From assembly GCA_024637305.1 (NCBI GenBank), contig JAGXFI010000160.1:1-45058 (forward strand): a DNA stretch of 45,058 nucleotides, given 5' to 3'. Positions 33,779 to 42,535 of the stretch are shown here, one piece after another (the stretch's first letter is position 1; the number at the start of each line of letters is the position of its first letter). The stretch comes from Sulfitobacter sp. GTDB lineage: Bacteria > Pseudomonadota > Alphaproteobacteria > Rhodobacterales > Rhodobacteraceae. The notes below the pieces were generated by a model. That model did no database searches. It was given only the letters and a program-made list of their open reading frames with translations, and was not told the origin of the DNA. Made by a program: the position numbers and the translations under genes.

Positions 33779-34435
33779 ATGCGAATTCATAGATCGGATT
33801 TGACCATGCGACTTAAGACGCTGATTATCGGGCTGGCATTTTCGCTGGCGGCTGGATCCAGCCAGGGGGCGACGCTTTTCAACGTAGACGGAGACCGAAG
33901 CGGCACCACGCCCATTGGGGCGAACGCGCCGCAAAAGGGTGTAGCCCAGACATTCGAGGTAAACGAGACGCTTGAGAATGTCAGCTTCGGCTTTGATTTG
34001 ACATGCTTTTCCTGCACTGGAGAGCTCTGGCTGATCACTGGACGGATGAGCCCCTCGGCGACGATTTTCCAGCAGTTCGTCGATACGGCCTATACCGGTT
34101 GGAGCGGCGCACAAGCTGCATTGTCGGGCCTGACGCTTCTGCCGGATACTTATACGCTCATCATGACGATGACGACAGGCAACGGTGGATGGCACGGGAC
34201 GAACGCCCCGTCCTTTACAGGAAATGTGATCGACGCCGAAAACGGATATCTCGCGCTCAACAGCGTGAATCCCAATTTTGTACCGTGGTCCGATACGACC
34301 GCTGTTTCCGGGGCGACGCTGAAATTCACGGTCACCGGCGATCCCGTCGTGGCAGCGGTGCCCCTGCCGGCCTCGCTGCCGCTGCTTCTGGCGGCTTTCG
34401 CCGGTCTGGGGTTGATCAGGCGGCGAAAGGGCTGA
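33779..34435 (+). CDS. VPLPA-CTERM sorting domain protein
   Basis: Secreted protein of 218 residues. Signal peptide at about 10-31 (LKTLIIGLAFSLAAGSSQG) and a C-terminal sorting tail from residue 192: VPLPASLPLLLAAFAG then a helix end and RRRKG. The VPLPA-CTERM tail is a roseobacter form of PEP-CTERM, processed by an exosortase. The core is an extracellular-type beta-rich domain (Thr/Asn/Gly-rich, two cysteines in CFSC). ATG at 33779 has AAGGA upstream; an in-frame ATG at 33806 is possible. It follows the membrane protein by 40 bases and converges with the Crp gene. Confidence 0.85.
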   Translation: MRIHRSDLTMRLKTLIIGLAFSLAAGSSQGATLFNVDGDRSGTTPIGANAPQKGVAQTFEVNETLENVSFGFDLTCFSCTGELWLITGRMSPSATIFQQFVDTAYTGWSGAQAALSGLTLLPDTYTLIMTMTTGNGGWHGTNAPSFTGNVIDAENGYLALNSVNPNFVPWSDTTAVSGATLKFTVTGDPVVAAVPLPASLPLLLAAFAGLGLIRRRKG

Positions 34436-34442
34436 GCATTGC

Positions 34443-35123
34443 TCAGTCTTCGGCCAGGGCCACAAGGCGGGCGCGATCCAGCAGGATCAGCGCCTTGTCC
34501 TTTTGGCCAAGTATTGATTGCTCGGTCCATTTCTTGACATAGCGGTTCACGTTCTCGCGCGCGAGGCCGCTGAAATCGCCGATTTCCGATTGCGAAAACC
34601 GCTGCGTCAGAACCAGCGCGCCGTTCTCGATGGTCCCCCATTTGTCAAAGAGCCTCAGGAGGGCCTTGGCCAGCCGCGGCCCGCCGTCGACAACCGAGCG
34701 TAAAACGAACATGTCCGAGGCATTGCGCACCTTCTTGCACAGCTCGGCAATAACTGCCCGCGCGACATCAGGCCGTTCGGTGACGAAGGCCATAATGTTG
34801 CTGCGCGACAGCACCAGCCCGTCGATGTCGCTGGCTGCGACGACCGTGGCTGACCGTGCCCCGCCATCTAGCGCCGCGATCTCGCCCAGGACTTCGCCGG
34901 GGCCCATCTGTGCGATCACCGACTTGCGCCCGGACGCCGATACCACCGATACTTCGGCGACTCCGGCGGTGATCTGGATGACATCGTTGCCCGGTTCGCC
35001 TTCGACAAAGATGGTCTGCCCCGCGCGGTATGTCCTGCGCCGGGCCTGAGCGAACAGATGTATGTGATCCGCCGCATCCATCGCGGATAACAGAATGCTG
35101 GTCGAGACATCGGGCAGAGGCAC
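34443..35123 (-). CDS. Crp/Fnr family transcriptional regulator
   Basis: Cyclic-nucleotide-type regulator of 226 residues. The phosphate-binding cassette is at residues 80-93 (GEIAALDGGARSAT), with Glu81 and Arg90-Ser91, so cyclic nucleotide binding is likely; no cysteine set for an iron-sulfur cluster is seen. C-terminal HTH at about 174-205 (RFSQSEIGDFSGLARENVNR). The GTG start at 35123 is supported by GGAG eight bases upstream. It is divergent from the decarboxylase-cyclase operon, and a Crp-like site precedes the P47 operon. This suggests that it answers to the cyclase and controls P47. Confidence 0.87.
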   Translation of the reverse strand: MPLPDVSTSILLSAMDAADHIHLFAQARRRTYRAGQTIFVEGEPGNDVIQITAGVAEVSVVSASGRKSVIAQMGPGEVLGEIAALDGGARSATVVAASDIDGLVLSRSNIMAFVTERPDVARAVIAELCKKVRNASDMFVLRSVVDGGPRLAKALLRLFDKWGTIENGALVLTQRFSQSEIGDFSGLARENVNRYVKKWTEQSILGQKDKALILLDRARLVALAED

Positions 35124-37413
35124 CGTTCATTCTCCAGTCAAGCGATCGCGTGCTACCACGCCCGTAGACAGATGCGCGAAATCCGATGTAGGCTCGAGCC
35201 GCGAGGGGTTTTTACCTAATGGTTGGCATGAGAAACAAACCGGGCTGGAAAGCCATATCAATCGCATTGTCGAAGATGTTCAGGGCCGGTTCGATCTCCC
35301 GTCCACCCCGCCATTGTCACCGGACGCCTGGTTCCTCGGTGGCCATGCCGAAAACGAGGCGCTGCTGCGTGCATTGCTGGGCGAGGTGATCGACGGGCAT
35401 GTCAGGAACCGCCGCGCCTACGCCCCGAATGATCCCGATTTTCTCTACGAGAACGATGTCGAAAGCCAGGCGTTCAAGGCGACGCAGGATCTGCTGCTGG
35501 AAAACCTTCGCGGGCTGACCGACAAGCTCAAGGGTTCCATTCCGGTGGCAAGCTATCGCAATCAGTCGCATATGTACTGGGATGTCACCTTGCCGGGTGT
35601 CGCGGGCTATGTCGCGGGAATGCTGCACAACCAGAACCAGGCCGCCGCCGAAGCTTCGCCCGTCACCACGGTGCTGGAATATGCCGTGGGCCAGCAACTG
35701 TGCGAAATGCTTGGCTACGACATCGGGGGTACGGTCAAGCCTTGGGGTCAGATCACCGTCGGCGGGACCGTCGCCAATGTCGAGGCGGTGTGGGCGGCGC
35801 GCAACCTGCGCTTCCAGGCGGTGGCGCTGGCGCATGCGCTGCGGGTTGATCCTGCCTTCCGCGATGCTGCTGACATCACCGTGCGCGCCGCCGACGGGCG
35901 TCGGGTGCGCCTCGCGGCATTGTCGGACTGGGACCTTCTGAACATACCCGTGGACGACGCCCTTGACCTGCCGCAACGCTTCACCCGTGCCGGGGGCGTC
36001 CCCGAACACACGGTGAAATCCGCACTGGACCGGTTTTCCGTTCAGCAGATGGGGCTTCTGGATTTCTACCAAACCATGCTGCACGATACCCCGCCTCCAG
36101 CGATGATCGTGCCGGCCACGGCGCATTATTCCTGGCCGAGGGGGGCGGGGCTTTCGGGTATCGGCATCCGGCACATGCTACCCGTGGCTGTCGATCTCGA
36201 CGGACGGTTGGACATGGTGGCGCTGCGCCGCACTCTCGATTCCTGCCTGGCCGAGAAACGCCCTGTCGTGATGGTCGTCGCCGTGATCGGCTCGACCCGC
36301 GAAAGCGCCGTGGACCCGATCGCCGAGATTGCCGATATCCGCGACGAATATCGCCAGATGGGGATGGATTTCGTGATTCATGCGGATGACGCCTGGGGCG
36401 GGTATTTCCGCGCGATCCTCCAACCGCCAAAATTGCTCGGTGCCGACAGTCCGCAATCGCGGCTCAGCGATCATGTCGAACGCCAGTTCGCCGCGCTGCC
36501 CCTTGCCGACAGCATCACCGTCGACCCGCACAGGGCGGGGTTTATTCCCTATCCCGCTGGCGCGCTGTGTTACCGGAACGGGGCGATGCCGGGTCTGATA
36601 ACCGTAGTCGCCGACGTCGTCTATCACGGGGGTACGGCCATGACGATGGGGGCCTGTGCACTGGCAGGCTCCAGCCCCGGCGCATCGACGGCCGCGGTTT
36701 ATCTGTCGCACTTGTGCATCCCACCGGATCAGAGCGGCTATGGCAAACTGCTGGGCAGGTGCGTCCACAACGCGAAAAGGTTCTATGCCGCGCTTGTCAC
36801 GATGGCGAGGCAAGGCGATCCGTTTGTCATTGTGCCGTTCAAGCGCATCCCTGCCGAAGTGGCGGGCAAGACAGCGGTCGAACAACAAGAAGAGCTTGCT
36901 CTGATACGGGACCGGATTGTGGGTCTCAGCAACGAGCTGCTGCACGAGGAACTGGACAAGGATCCCGAACTTGCCGCGCTGTTCGAGGCGCTGGGCCCCG
37001 ACCTGACGGTCATCAACTATGCCTTCAACTTCCGCACGGCCGCCGGGCTCAATACCGATCCGGCCCTGATGAACGAGCTGAATCTGGCAATCTTCCGTGC
37101 CTGTTCGATCGAGGACAACGCAGAATACGAGGTGCCCGAGCAAGAGCTGATCCTGACACAGGCCGCATTTGACCCCGCGGTTTATGGTCAGGAGTTCTGC
37201 AACATCTTCGCGCACCGGCTGGGTGTCACACCGCAAGATGGCATGCCCGTCGATTACCTGATTTCGACAATGCAGAACGCTTGGATATCCAACACTTCGG
37301 CGGGCAACTTCATCCCAGATCTGATCGCAGCCCTGCGCGGGATCGTGACACAGCAGGTGCAGGCGCTGGTCCATCGCCATGGGCTTGCACCGATGTCTGA
37401 AAGGAAAGGCTGA
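35095..37413 (+). CDS. group II PLP decarboxylase-like protein lacking the PLP lysine
   Basis: Large (up to 772 residues) member of the aromatic-amino-acid/glutamate/tyrosine decarboxylase family. PLP-site features: ITVGGTVANVEAVW, ATAHYSWPRGAGLSGIG, VVAVIGSTRESAVDPI, and the HADDAWGGYF segment (His429 to Phe438). At the expected Schiff-base position the family reads DPHK; here it is DPHR (Arg480, codon AGG at 36532), inside DSITVDPHRAGFIPYPAG. It may be an inactive decarboxylase, or may use PLP differently. The start is uncertain: the only in-frame ATG (35095) lies inside the divergent Crp gene; the domain begins by about residue 50. It is followed two bases later by the next gene. Confidence 0.8.
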   Translation: MLVETSGRGTVHSPVKRSRATTPVDRCAKSDVGSSREGFLPNGWHEKQTGLESHINRIVEDVQGRFDLPSTPPLSPDAWFLGGHAENEALLRALLGEVIDGHVRNRRAYAPNDPDFLYENDVESQAFKATQDLLLENLRGLTDKLKGSIPVASYRNQSHMYWDVTLPGVAGYVAGMLHNQNQAAAEASPVTTVLEYAVGQQLCEMLGYDIGGTVKPWGQITVGGTVANVEAVWAARNLRFQAVALAHALRVDPAFRDAADITVRAADGRRVRLAALSDWDLLNIPVDDALDLPQRFTRAGGVPEHTVKSALDRFSVQQMGLLDFYQTMLHDTPPPAMIVPATAHYSWPRGAGLSGIGIRHMLPVAVDLDGRLDMVALRRTLDSCLAEKRPVVMVVAVIGSTRESAVDPIAEIADIRDEYRQMGMDFVIHADDAWGGYFRAILQPPKLLGADSPQSRLSDHVERQFAALPLADSITVDPHRAGFIPYPAGALCYRNGAMPGLITVVADVVYHGGTAMTMGACALAGSSPGASTAAVYLSHLCIPPDQSGYGKLLGRCVHNAKRFYAALVTMARQGDPFVIVPFKRIPAEVAGKTAVEQQEELALIRDRIVGLSNELLHEELDKDPELAALFEALGPDLTVINYAFNFRTAAGLNTDPALMNELNLAIFRACSIEDNAEYEVPEQELILTQAAFDPAVYGQEFCNIFAHRLGVTPQDGMPVDYLISTMQNAWISNTSAGNFIPDLIAALRGIVTQQVQALVHRHGLAPMSERKG

Positions 37414-37415
37414 AC

Positions 37416-38363
37416 ATGGTCACCCTGAACGCGTTCGAGGCGCATATGCCCGATCCTGATGTGCACAACATCCCTCATCAGCACGCCTTTCTTCTCGTGG
37501 GTGACAAGACCTTTTTCGCCGTGCACCAGACGCAGTTCCATTGTGAACTGCACAAGTACCAATTGATCTTCAAGATATCGCTGAACGGCAAGGATGACGA
37601 ACTGCGCCGACTTCGCAAGACTTATCCCCGCGAGGCGCTGTTCTTTTGCAACGGCGACGACAAGGAAAGCTGCTGGTTTTCGATCCCCGAGGTCGGGTGC
37701 GGCGACCGCACCACGCTGCGCGGCAACATCTTTGTCGGGTTGCGCAGGCCACCGCAGAACCCGAAAAAGGATTTCTTTCCGTGGTCACTGGACCGGGCCA
37801 AGCCGGCCATTCCCGACGTGACCGTCACCGTGGAACGGGTGGTTCTGTTCCGACCCTTTACACATCACGAAACCCTTCCCGACTTCGCCACGTTCTTTGT
37901 CTGGGGCGAGGGTGACGAGGCGCATATCACCAACAAGCAGATCGCGGTAATGGACAGCTCGGCCTTCGAAGATCGCGCCTTCGGTCCGGGTGTGGATTTT
38001 CTGGCCTCGCTCGCCGCTCCGCCAACGGATGAAGCCGAAGAAGGTCCGAGCAAGCCCGTGTCCTGGCTGCAAGACAGCCTTCTCAAGGCGGGTGCTGTGG
38101 TCACCATACCCCCTATCCGTATCCGCGACGCCGACACGGGCGCTATTACCATCCCGCCCGCCCCTTGGGTCACCGAAGGTAATGTCTATGGCGCGCTCTA
38201 CCGCGGGGTCACGCCTGCGCGCGCGACCACCATGGGGCCGGTGTTCATGTATTGCACTGCTGTCATCAATTCACCTAGCCGTATTCCGAACTTGCCACCG
38301 GATAGGCATGATATCTGGGGCATATTTGAAATGCCCGAAAAATACTGGGGCGGTGCTGCATGA
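37416..38363 (+). CDS. unrecognised protein in the decarboxylase operon
   Basis: I do not recognise this 315-residue protein. It has no signal peptide or membrane helix. It contains HNIPHQHAFLLV near the start, a Cys-rich patch (FFCNGDDKESCWF and VGCGDR), a beta-rich middle (TVTVERVVLFRPF) and a Pro-rich C-terminal half (IPPIRIRDADTG, AITIPPAPWV). It may be a structural or toxin-locus protein, but I cannot support a function. The ATG at 37416 is two bases after the decarboxylase stop and overlaps the cyclase gene by four bases, so all three are co-produced. Confidence 0.7.
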   Translation: MVTLNAFEAHMPDPDVHNIPHQHAFLLVGDKTFFAVHQTQFHCELHKYQLIFKISLNGKDDELRRLRKTYPREALFFCNGDDKESCWFSIPEVGCGDRTTLRGNIFVGLRRPPQNPKKDFFPWSLDRAKPAIPDVTVTVERVVLFRPFTHHETLPDFATFFVWGEGDEAHITNKQIAVMDSSAFEDRAFGPGVDFLASLAAPPTDEAEEGPSKPVSWLQDSLLKAGAVVTIPPIRIRDADTGAITIPPAPWVTEGNVYGALYRGVTPARATTMGPVFMYCTAVINSPSRIPNLPPDRHDIWGIFEMPEKYWGGAA

Positions 38364-39133
38364 CACAAACCAGTCTCGAACGCGAGAACGGCAATACCGA
38401 GCTTTGGGCCACGATATTCGGGCCGGGCGGCCATCCGGCGCTGACCAAGATGCACAGGCTGTACCGCTGGCTGCCCGCTGCGCCGCGCTGCCGGCTTTGC
38501 CATGTGCCCTTTGCCGGCATTGGCGGCTGGATCATGGGGGGCCTTGGCAAGGCCCCCTGCAAGCGCAATCCCTATTACTGCTCGGCCTGCGACGCCTTCA
38601 TCGACGGCCAGCCCGGCGGGGCCGAGGTAGAGATGTCGGTGCTCTATGTCGATATCCGCAACTCGGTCAAGACCGCGAGCGTTTCGCCCACATCCGATGT
38701 GGCGCGCCGGATCAATACCTTTCTCGGGATCGCTACCGATATCATCACCCGCCATGACGGTTTCATTATGGCCTTTTACGGTGATTGCGTCGTGGCGGTC
38801 TGGCCGCCGGGTTTCGTCGGGCCAGACCACGCCGAAAAGGCGATTGCGGCAGCGCGCGCGTTGTCGCGTGCCTTTGATGCCGACAGCCATATCCCCGCAG
38901 GAACCGGCGTGCACGTAGGCCCGGTCTATATCTGCACCGTCGCCGCAGGCGAGGGCACGTTCCGCGATATTTCGATATTCGGGCATTCCGTGAACCTGAC
39001 GGCAAGGCTTGCCTCGGCCGCGTTGGCGGGGCAGGCGCTTGCCTCGGTCGAGGCTGCGGGCGGACTTGTCGGAGAGGCGAGGTCGCTGACGTTCAAAGGT
39101 ATGGAAAACCCAGTTACGGCAGTCACACTTTAG
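38360..39133 (+). CDS. class III adenylate/guanylate cyclase domain protein
   Basis: Predicted nucleotide cyclase of 257 residues. N-terminal cysteine module at residues 44-77: CRLCHVPF, Cys67, and CSAC, a zinc-ribbon-like feature. Cyclase domain about 90-255, with metal aspartates Asp98 in LYVDIR and Asp142 in FYGDC, and Asn212/Arg216 in SVNLTARL. The base-selecting lysine position appears to be Ala138 and its partner Ser205, so adenine or guanine preference is unclear and activity unproven. No transmembrane helix. It overlaps the previous gene (ATGA). It could make the ligand of the nearby Crp-family protein. Confidence 0.85.
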   Translation: MTQTSLERENGNTELWATIFGPGGHPALTKMHRLYRWLPAAPRCRLCHVPFAGIGGWIMGGLGKAPCKRNPYYCSACDAFIDGQPGGAEVEMSVLYVDIRNSVKTASVSPTSDVARRINTFLGIATDIITRHDGFIMAFYGDCVVAVWPPGFVGPDHAEKAIAAARALSRAFDADSHIPAGTGVHVGPVYICTVAAGEGTFRDISIFGHSVNLTARLASAALAGQALASVEAAGGLVGEARSLTFKGMENPVTAVTL

Positions 39134-39557
39134 CTGTTTCCAGTCGTGTGGTTTACCTGTCCGTTGCGCTTGCGCGTGACTTGCTTGCGGCAGGCAACTT
39201 GCAGCGATCTAGCGGCCCCAAGGACAAAGCAACCAAGCGATAAAGTACTTGGGCTTAAGCAAGGCCGCAGAAGCCCTTGTAACGACCAAGAGCCTCGAAG
39301 AATTTCGGACCGTGCTTCCGATTGATGCTGGAGGCGGGTGCTCACCACTCTCAGAGCCGGCCTTGGCAACACGGTCCTACAAGCGTTGGCACACATGGGA
39401 CGGACCTGTAGCGCGCGATAACCATCGCGTCGCGGACTTGACCTTCCATCAGCACGAATGACTATCTCTGCTTTGCGAGGTCAGTCTTGATCCATGTCAT
39501 TGTGGATGTGGACAGATATGGCAAAAATGAAAGTCTGCGTCGAGGAAAGGGCAGCAT
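39134..39557. other. intergenic region before the copper module
   Basis: About 424 bases with no gene that I can support. It marks the boundary between the P47 locus and a copper module. Short open frames on both strands (about 39249-39461 plus, 39130-39396 minus) have no recognisable similarity. A MerR-type promoter candidate lies at 39438-39468. No repeat or insertion-sequence end was seen. Confidence 0.5.
39438..39468 (+). promoter_or_regulatory. MerR/CueR-type promoter candidate
   Basis: TTGACC and TATCTC are separated by 19 bases, the long spacer of MerR-family promoters, and ACCTTCC (39441-39447) matches one half of a CueR site. The second half (CGAATGA) is poor. It lies about 90 bases before the first gene of the copper module. 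No CueR gene is in the window. Confidence 0.35.
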
Positions 39558-39929
39558 TTGAAAGCGCCACGCGAGAAAGCAGCGCAAGTGAGAACCGCGG
39601 TCACGTCGGTGATATGTGTCTGTCTGCTTTTCCTTGTGCTTGCCTTAGGTGGCGTGACCAGTGCTGAGGCTCATTCCCAGCAGACTGTGATAAGTGGCGC
39701 TGAAACGGCAGTCTCGCTTTCCTCTGATGACGCCTGCTGCCATGGCGCTGCGGGCGAGGTTGCGATGACAACTTGTGCTGTATCCACCTGCTGCCCCGCA
39801 GTTTTTGGCACGGAATTGACCGGGCTTGCGGTGCTTGTTCCGCAGAATCGCGCGATCCCAGCGCCGTATTGCGCCTTACGCTGCGGCCTTTCGACCTTGC
39901 CCCTGATACACCCTCCGATCCTCTCCTGA
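39558..39929 (+). CDS. small secreted Cys-rich protein
   Basis: A 123-residue protein with a hydrophobic signal segment at about 15-37, cleaved near AEA-HS, then a Cys-rich mature part: DACCHG, TTCAVSTCCP and CALRCG, seven cysteines after the signal. I do not recognise a family. The start is a TTG at 39558, with AAAGGG upstream, so it is provisional. It is directly upstream of a copper ATPase, so periplasmic metal binding is a reasonable guess. Confidence 0.5.
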   Translation: MKAPREKAAQVRTAVTSVICVCLLFLVLALGGVTSAEAHSQQTVISGAETAVSLSSDDACCHGAAGEVAMTTCAVSTCCPAVFGTELTGLAVLVPQNRAIPAPYCALRCGLSTLPLIHPPILS

Positions 39930-40015
39930 TCCACATTGGCCAAGCCGCCTTTGGCTTGGTTGTTCAGGGCTGCTGTCACGGCAGGCCCGGGTAAACCGAT
40001 ATCGGAGAAGAGATC

Positions 40016-42535
40016 ATGGCGTCCACAACGCAAGACAGATCACAGACCACCACTTTCACCATTCCCGGCATGGGCAGCGATCACTGCGCCGGACTTATAC
40101 GGACTTCGCTGAACCGGCTGGACGGTGTAAGAGACATTCAGACAAACATTGCCGCGCATCGCGCCCGCGTGACCTATGATGACACCACTCTCGGAGTGGC
40201 CGATCTGAAGGCAGCGATTGAGCGCGCCGGGTATGAAGTCGAGGAGAGTGAGCGCGCACAAACTTCGCGTGAAGTCCGGCTGACTGTGCCGGGCATGGGC
40301 AGCGATCATTGCGCAGGCCTTGTATCGGGATCCATTCGCCGCCTGCCGGGGATTGAGAAGCTCGACACAAATATCAGCAATCACCGGGTTCGGGTGACAT
40401 TTGACGTTGGTCAGACCGATGCGCAGGCCATCCGCGCTGCGGTCGAGCGCGCGGGATATGAGGTTGACGCGGTTGACGAAGGCGAAGCAACCGACCACGC
40501 AAACGATGCCGCATCGGAGGACCGATACCTTGCCCGCGCATGGAAGCGGCTCTGGATCGCGGCCGTCCCGACCACGCTGATCATGCTGCTGATGGTCCCG
40601 CACATGTTTTGGCAGCCGATCCCCGGCTATCTGGCAATCGTCGCGGTACTGGCCTTTCCAGTGGTGTTTCTGTTTGGCGGTTGGGCCACGCATGTCTCTG
40701 CATGGCGGTCGCTGACCAATCGCACGGCGAACATGGATGTGCTGATCTCGATGGGCAGCCTGCCGCCCTATCTGATCGGACTTGCGGGCTTCATCTGGCC
40801 GATGACATCCTTCATCGAGATGGCCGCCACAATCATGACTTTCCACCTTGTCGGGCGGTATCTGGAAGCTCGCGCCAAGGGCCGTGCCAGTCAGGCCATC
40901 AAGCGGCTGATCACCATGGGTGCCAAAACGGCATCGGTGCTGCGCGACGACAGGGAGGTAGAGGTGCCTGTGGCTGAGTTGCAGCCCGGTGACGTCATGG
41001 TGGTGCGTCCAGGCTCCAAGGTGCCAACGGATGGCGAAATTGTGGATGGCAACAGTCATCTGGATGAATCCATCGCCACAGGGGAGTCCGTGCCCGTCGA
41101 GAAAGGGCCGGGGGACACGGTGATCGGTGCCACGATCAACAAGGAAGGGATGCTGAAGGTGCGCGCGACCCGCGTGGGGGGAGACACGTTCCTGAGCCAG
41201 GTCATAAAGCTGGTGGAAGAGGCGCAAGGATCGAAAGTGCCGATACAGGAGCTGGCGGACAGGCTGACGGGCTATTTCGTGCCCGCGGTGCTGGTGATCG
41301 CCCTTGGCACCTTTGGTATCTGGCTGGCCTTTGCTGACAGCTTGCGCCCGATACTTGATTGGGGTTCAGGCTTTCTGCCTTGGGTCAACCCTGAGATCTC
41401 GCCGCTGATGGGGGCCATACTTGCCATGATCGCGGTGCTGGTCATCGCCTGCCCCTGCGCGCTGGGGCTGGCAACGCCCACGGCGCTGATGGTGGGTTCC
41501 GGCATGGGGGCTGAGCGCGGCGTGCTGATCCGCTCGGGCGAGGCGATCCAGACCCTCAAGGACATCAAGGTCGTGGTGCTCGACAAGACCGGCACGATCA
41601 CGAGGGGCAAACCGGCACTGACCGATGTTCACGCCCTGCCGGGGTTCGACGAGGCACAGGTGCTGCGCGCCGCAGCATCGGTTGAGGCAGGATCCGAACA
41701 CCCGTTGGCGCAGGCCATCGTGGCGGGCGCGCGTGAGCGCGGGCTTGAGGTGCCTCAGGTAACACAGTTCAAGTCGATCACCGCGCGCGGTGTGCAGGGT
41801 CAGGTCGACAACGAGACCGTGCGGGTGGGCAGCCGACGGCTTTTGAACGAGGCCGGGATTGCACCCGATGCGCTGGAAGAGCTTCTGGTCGCTCTGGAGA
41901 CCGAGGGTAAGACCGCGATGCTGGTCGCCATCGGCGAGAAGGCAGCTGGGCTTGTTGCGGTGGCGGATACGGTGAAGGAGGATTCAAAAGCCGCAATAGC
42001 CGCGATGCTCGAACTGGGCATCCACGTCGTCATGGTCACAGGCGACAACGAGCGCACCGCGAAATCCGTCGCCGCACAGGTCGGGCTCGAAGAAGTCAGG
42101 GCAGGTGTGTTGCCGGAAGGCAAGGTCGAGGCCATCCGTGAATTGCAAAAGACGCACGGCCAGCATGTTGCGATGGTTGGCGACGGGATCAACGACGCCC
42201 CTGGGCTCAAGCAGGCCAACGTCGGCATCGCCATTGGCGCAGGTGCGGATGTTGCGATTGAGGCCGCGGATGTCACGCTTGTTACTGGCGAGTTGACCAA
42301 GGTGGTCGAAGCGATCCGGCTGTCCAAGGCCACGTTCCGCAAGATCGTCGAGAACCTCTTCTGGGCGTGGTTCTACAACCTCGCAGCCATCCCGGTTGCG
42401 GCGCTTGGCCTGCTGCATCCGATGATTGGCGTTATTGCCATGACTGCAAGCTCGCTCTCAGTCATCGGCAATTCGCTGTTGCTGAAGCGCGCGAAACTTG
42501 TCGTCGATACCAAAAGTAAGGGGAACAAACCATGA
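40016..42535 (+). CDS. copA: copper-translocating P-type ATPase CopA
   Basis: Exports Cu(I) across the inner membrane. 839 residues with two N-terminal heavy-metal-associated domains (about 12-77 and 87-150), eight membrane helices and the P1B catalytic units: TGES, ACPCALG with Cys479-Pro480-Cys481 in the transport helix, DKTGTIT with phosphorylated Asp523, SEHPLA, and GDGINDAP. The YN and MTASS segments in the last helices fit the Cu(I) type. Both metal-binding loops read GMGSDHC (residues 18-24 and 93-99) instead of GMxCxxC: serine replaces the first cysteine and histidine precedes the second. The ATG at 40016 has GGAGAAGAG upstream. The stop overlaps the next gene (ATGA). Confidence 0.93.
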   Translation: MASTTQDRSQTTTFTIPGMGSDHCAGLIRTSLNRLDGVRDIQTNIAAHRARVTYDDTTLGVADLKAAIERAGYEVEESERAQTSREVRLTVPGMGSDHCAGLVSGSIRRLPGIEKLDTNISNHRVRVTFDVGQTDAQAIRAAVERAGYEVDAVDEGEATDHANDAASEDRYLARAWKRLWIAAVPTTLIMLLMVPHMFWQPIPGYLAIVAVLAFPVVFLFGGWATHVSAWRSLTNRTANMDVLISMGSLPPYLIGLAGFIWPMTSFIEMAATIMTFHLVGRYLEARAKGRASQAIKRLITMGAKTASVLRDDREVEVPVAELQPGDVMVVRPGSKVPTDGEIVDGNSHLDESIATGESVPVEKGPGDTVIGATINKEGMLKVRATRVGGDTFLSQVIKLVEEAQGSKVPIQELADRLTGYFVPAVLVIALGTFGIWLAFADSLRPILDWGSGFLPWVNPEISPLMGAILAMIAVLVIACPCALGLATPTALMVGSGMGAERGVLIRSGEAIQTLKDIKVVVLDKTGTITRGKPALTDVHALPGFDEAQVLRAAASVEAGSEHPLAQAIVAGARERGLEVPQVTQFKSITARGVQGQVDNETVRVGSRRLLNEAGIAPDALEELLVALETEGKTAMLVAIGEKAAGLVAVADTVKEDSKAAIAAMLELGIHVVMVTGDNERTAKSVAAQVGLEEVRAGVLPEGKVEAIRELQKTHGQHVAMVGDGINDAPGLKQANVGIAIGAGADVAIEAADVTLVTGELTKVVEAIRLSKATFRKIVENLFWAWFYNLAAIPVAALGLLHPMIGVIAMTASSLSVIGNSLLLKRAKLVVDTKSKGNKP

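Noticed and set aside
36178-37380. 400-codon minus-strand open frame opposite the PLP decarboxylase
   Set aside because: Shadow of the decarboxylase, whose conserved motifs fix the coding strand.
25673-39133. A neurotoxin or insecticidal toxin gene accompanying the P47-like proteins
   Set aside because: I saw no HExxH zinc-protease motif and no large toxin-like chain in this locus; a gene beyond the window cannot be excluded.
39130-39461. Short open frames on both strands before the copper module
   Set aside because: No ribosome site of note and no similarity that I know; treated as intergenic.
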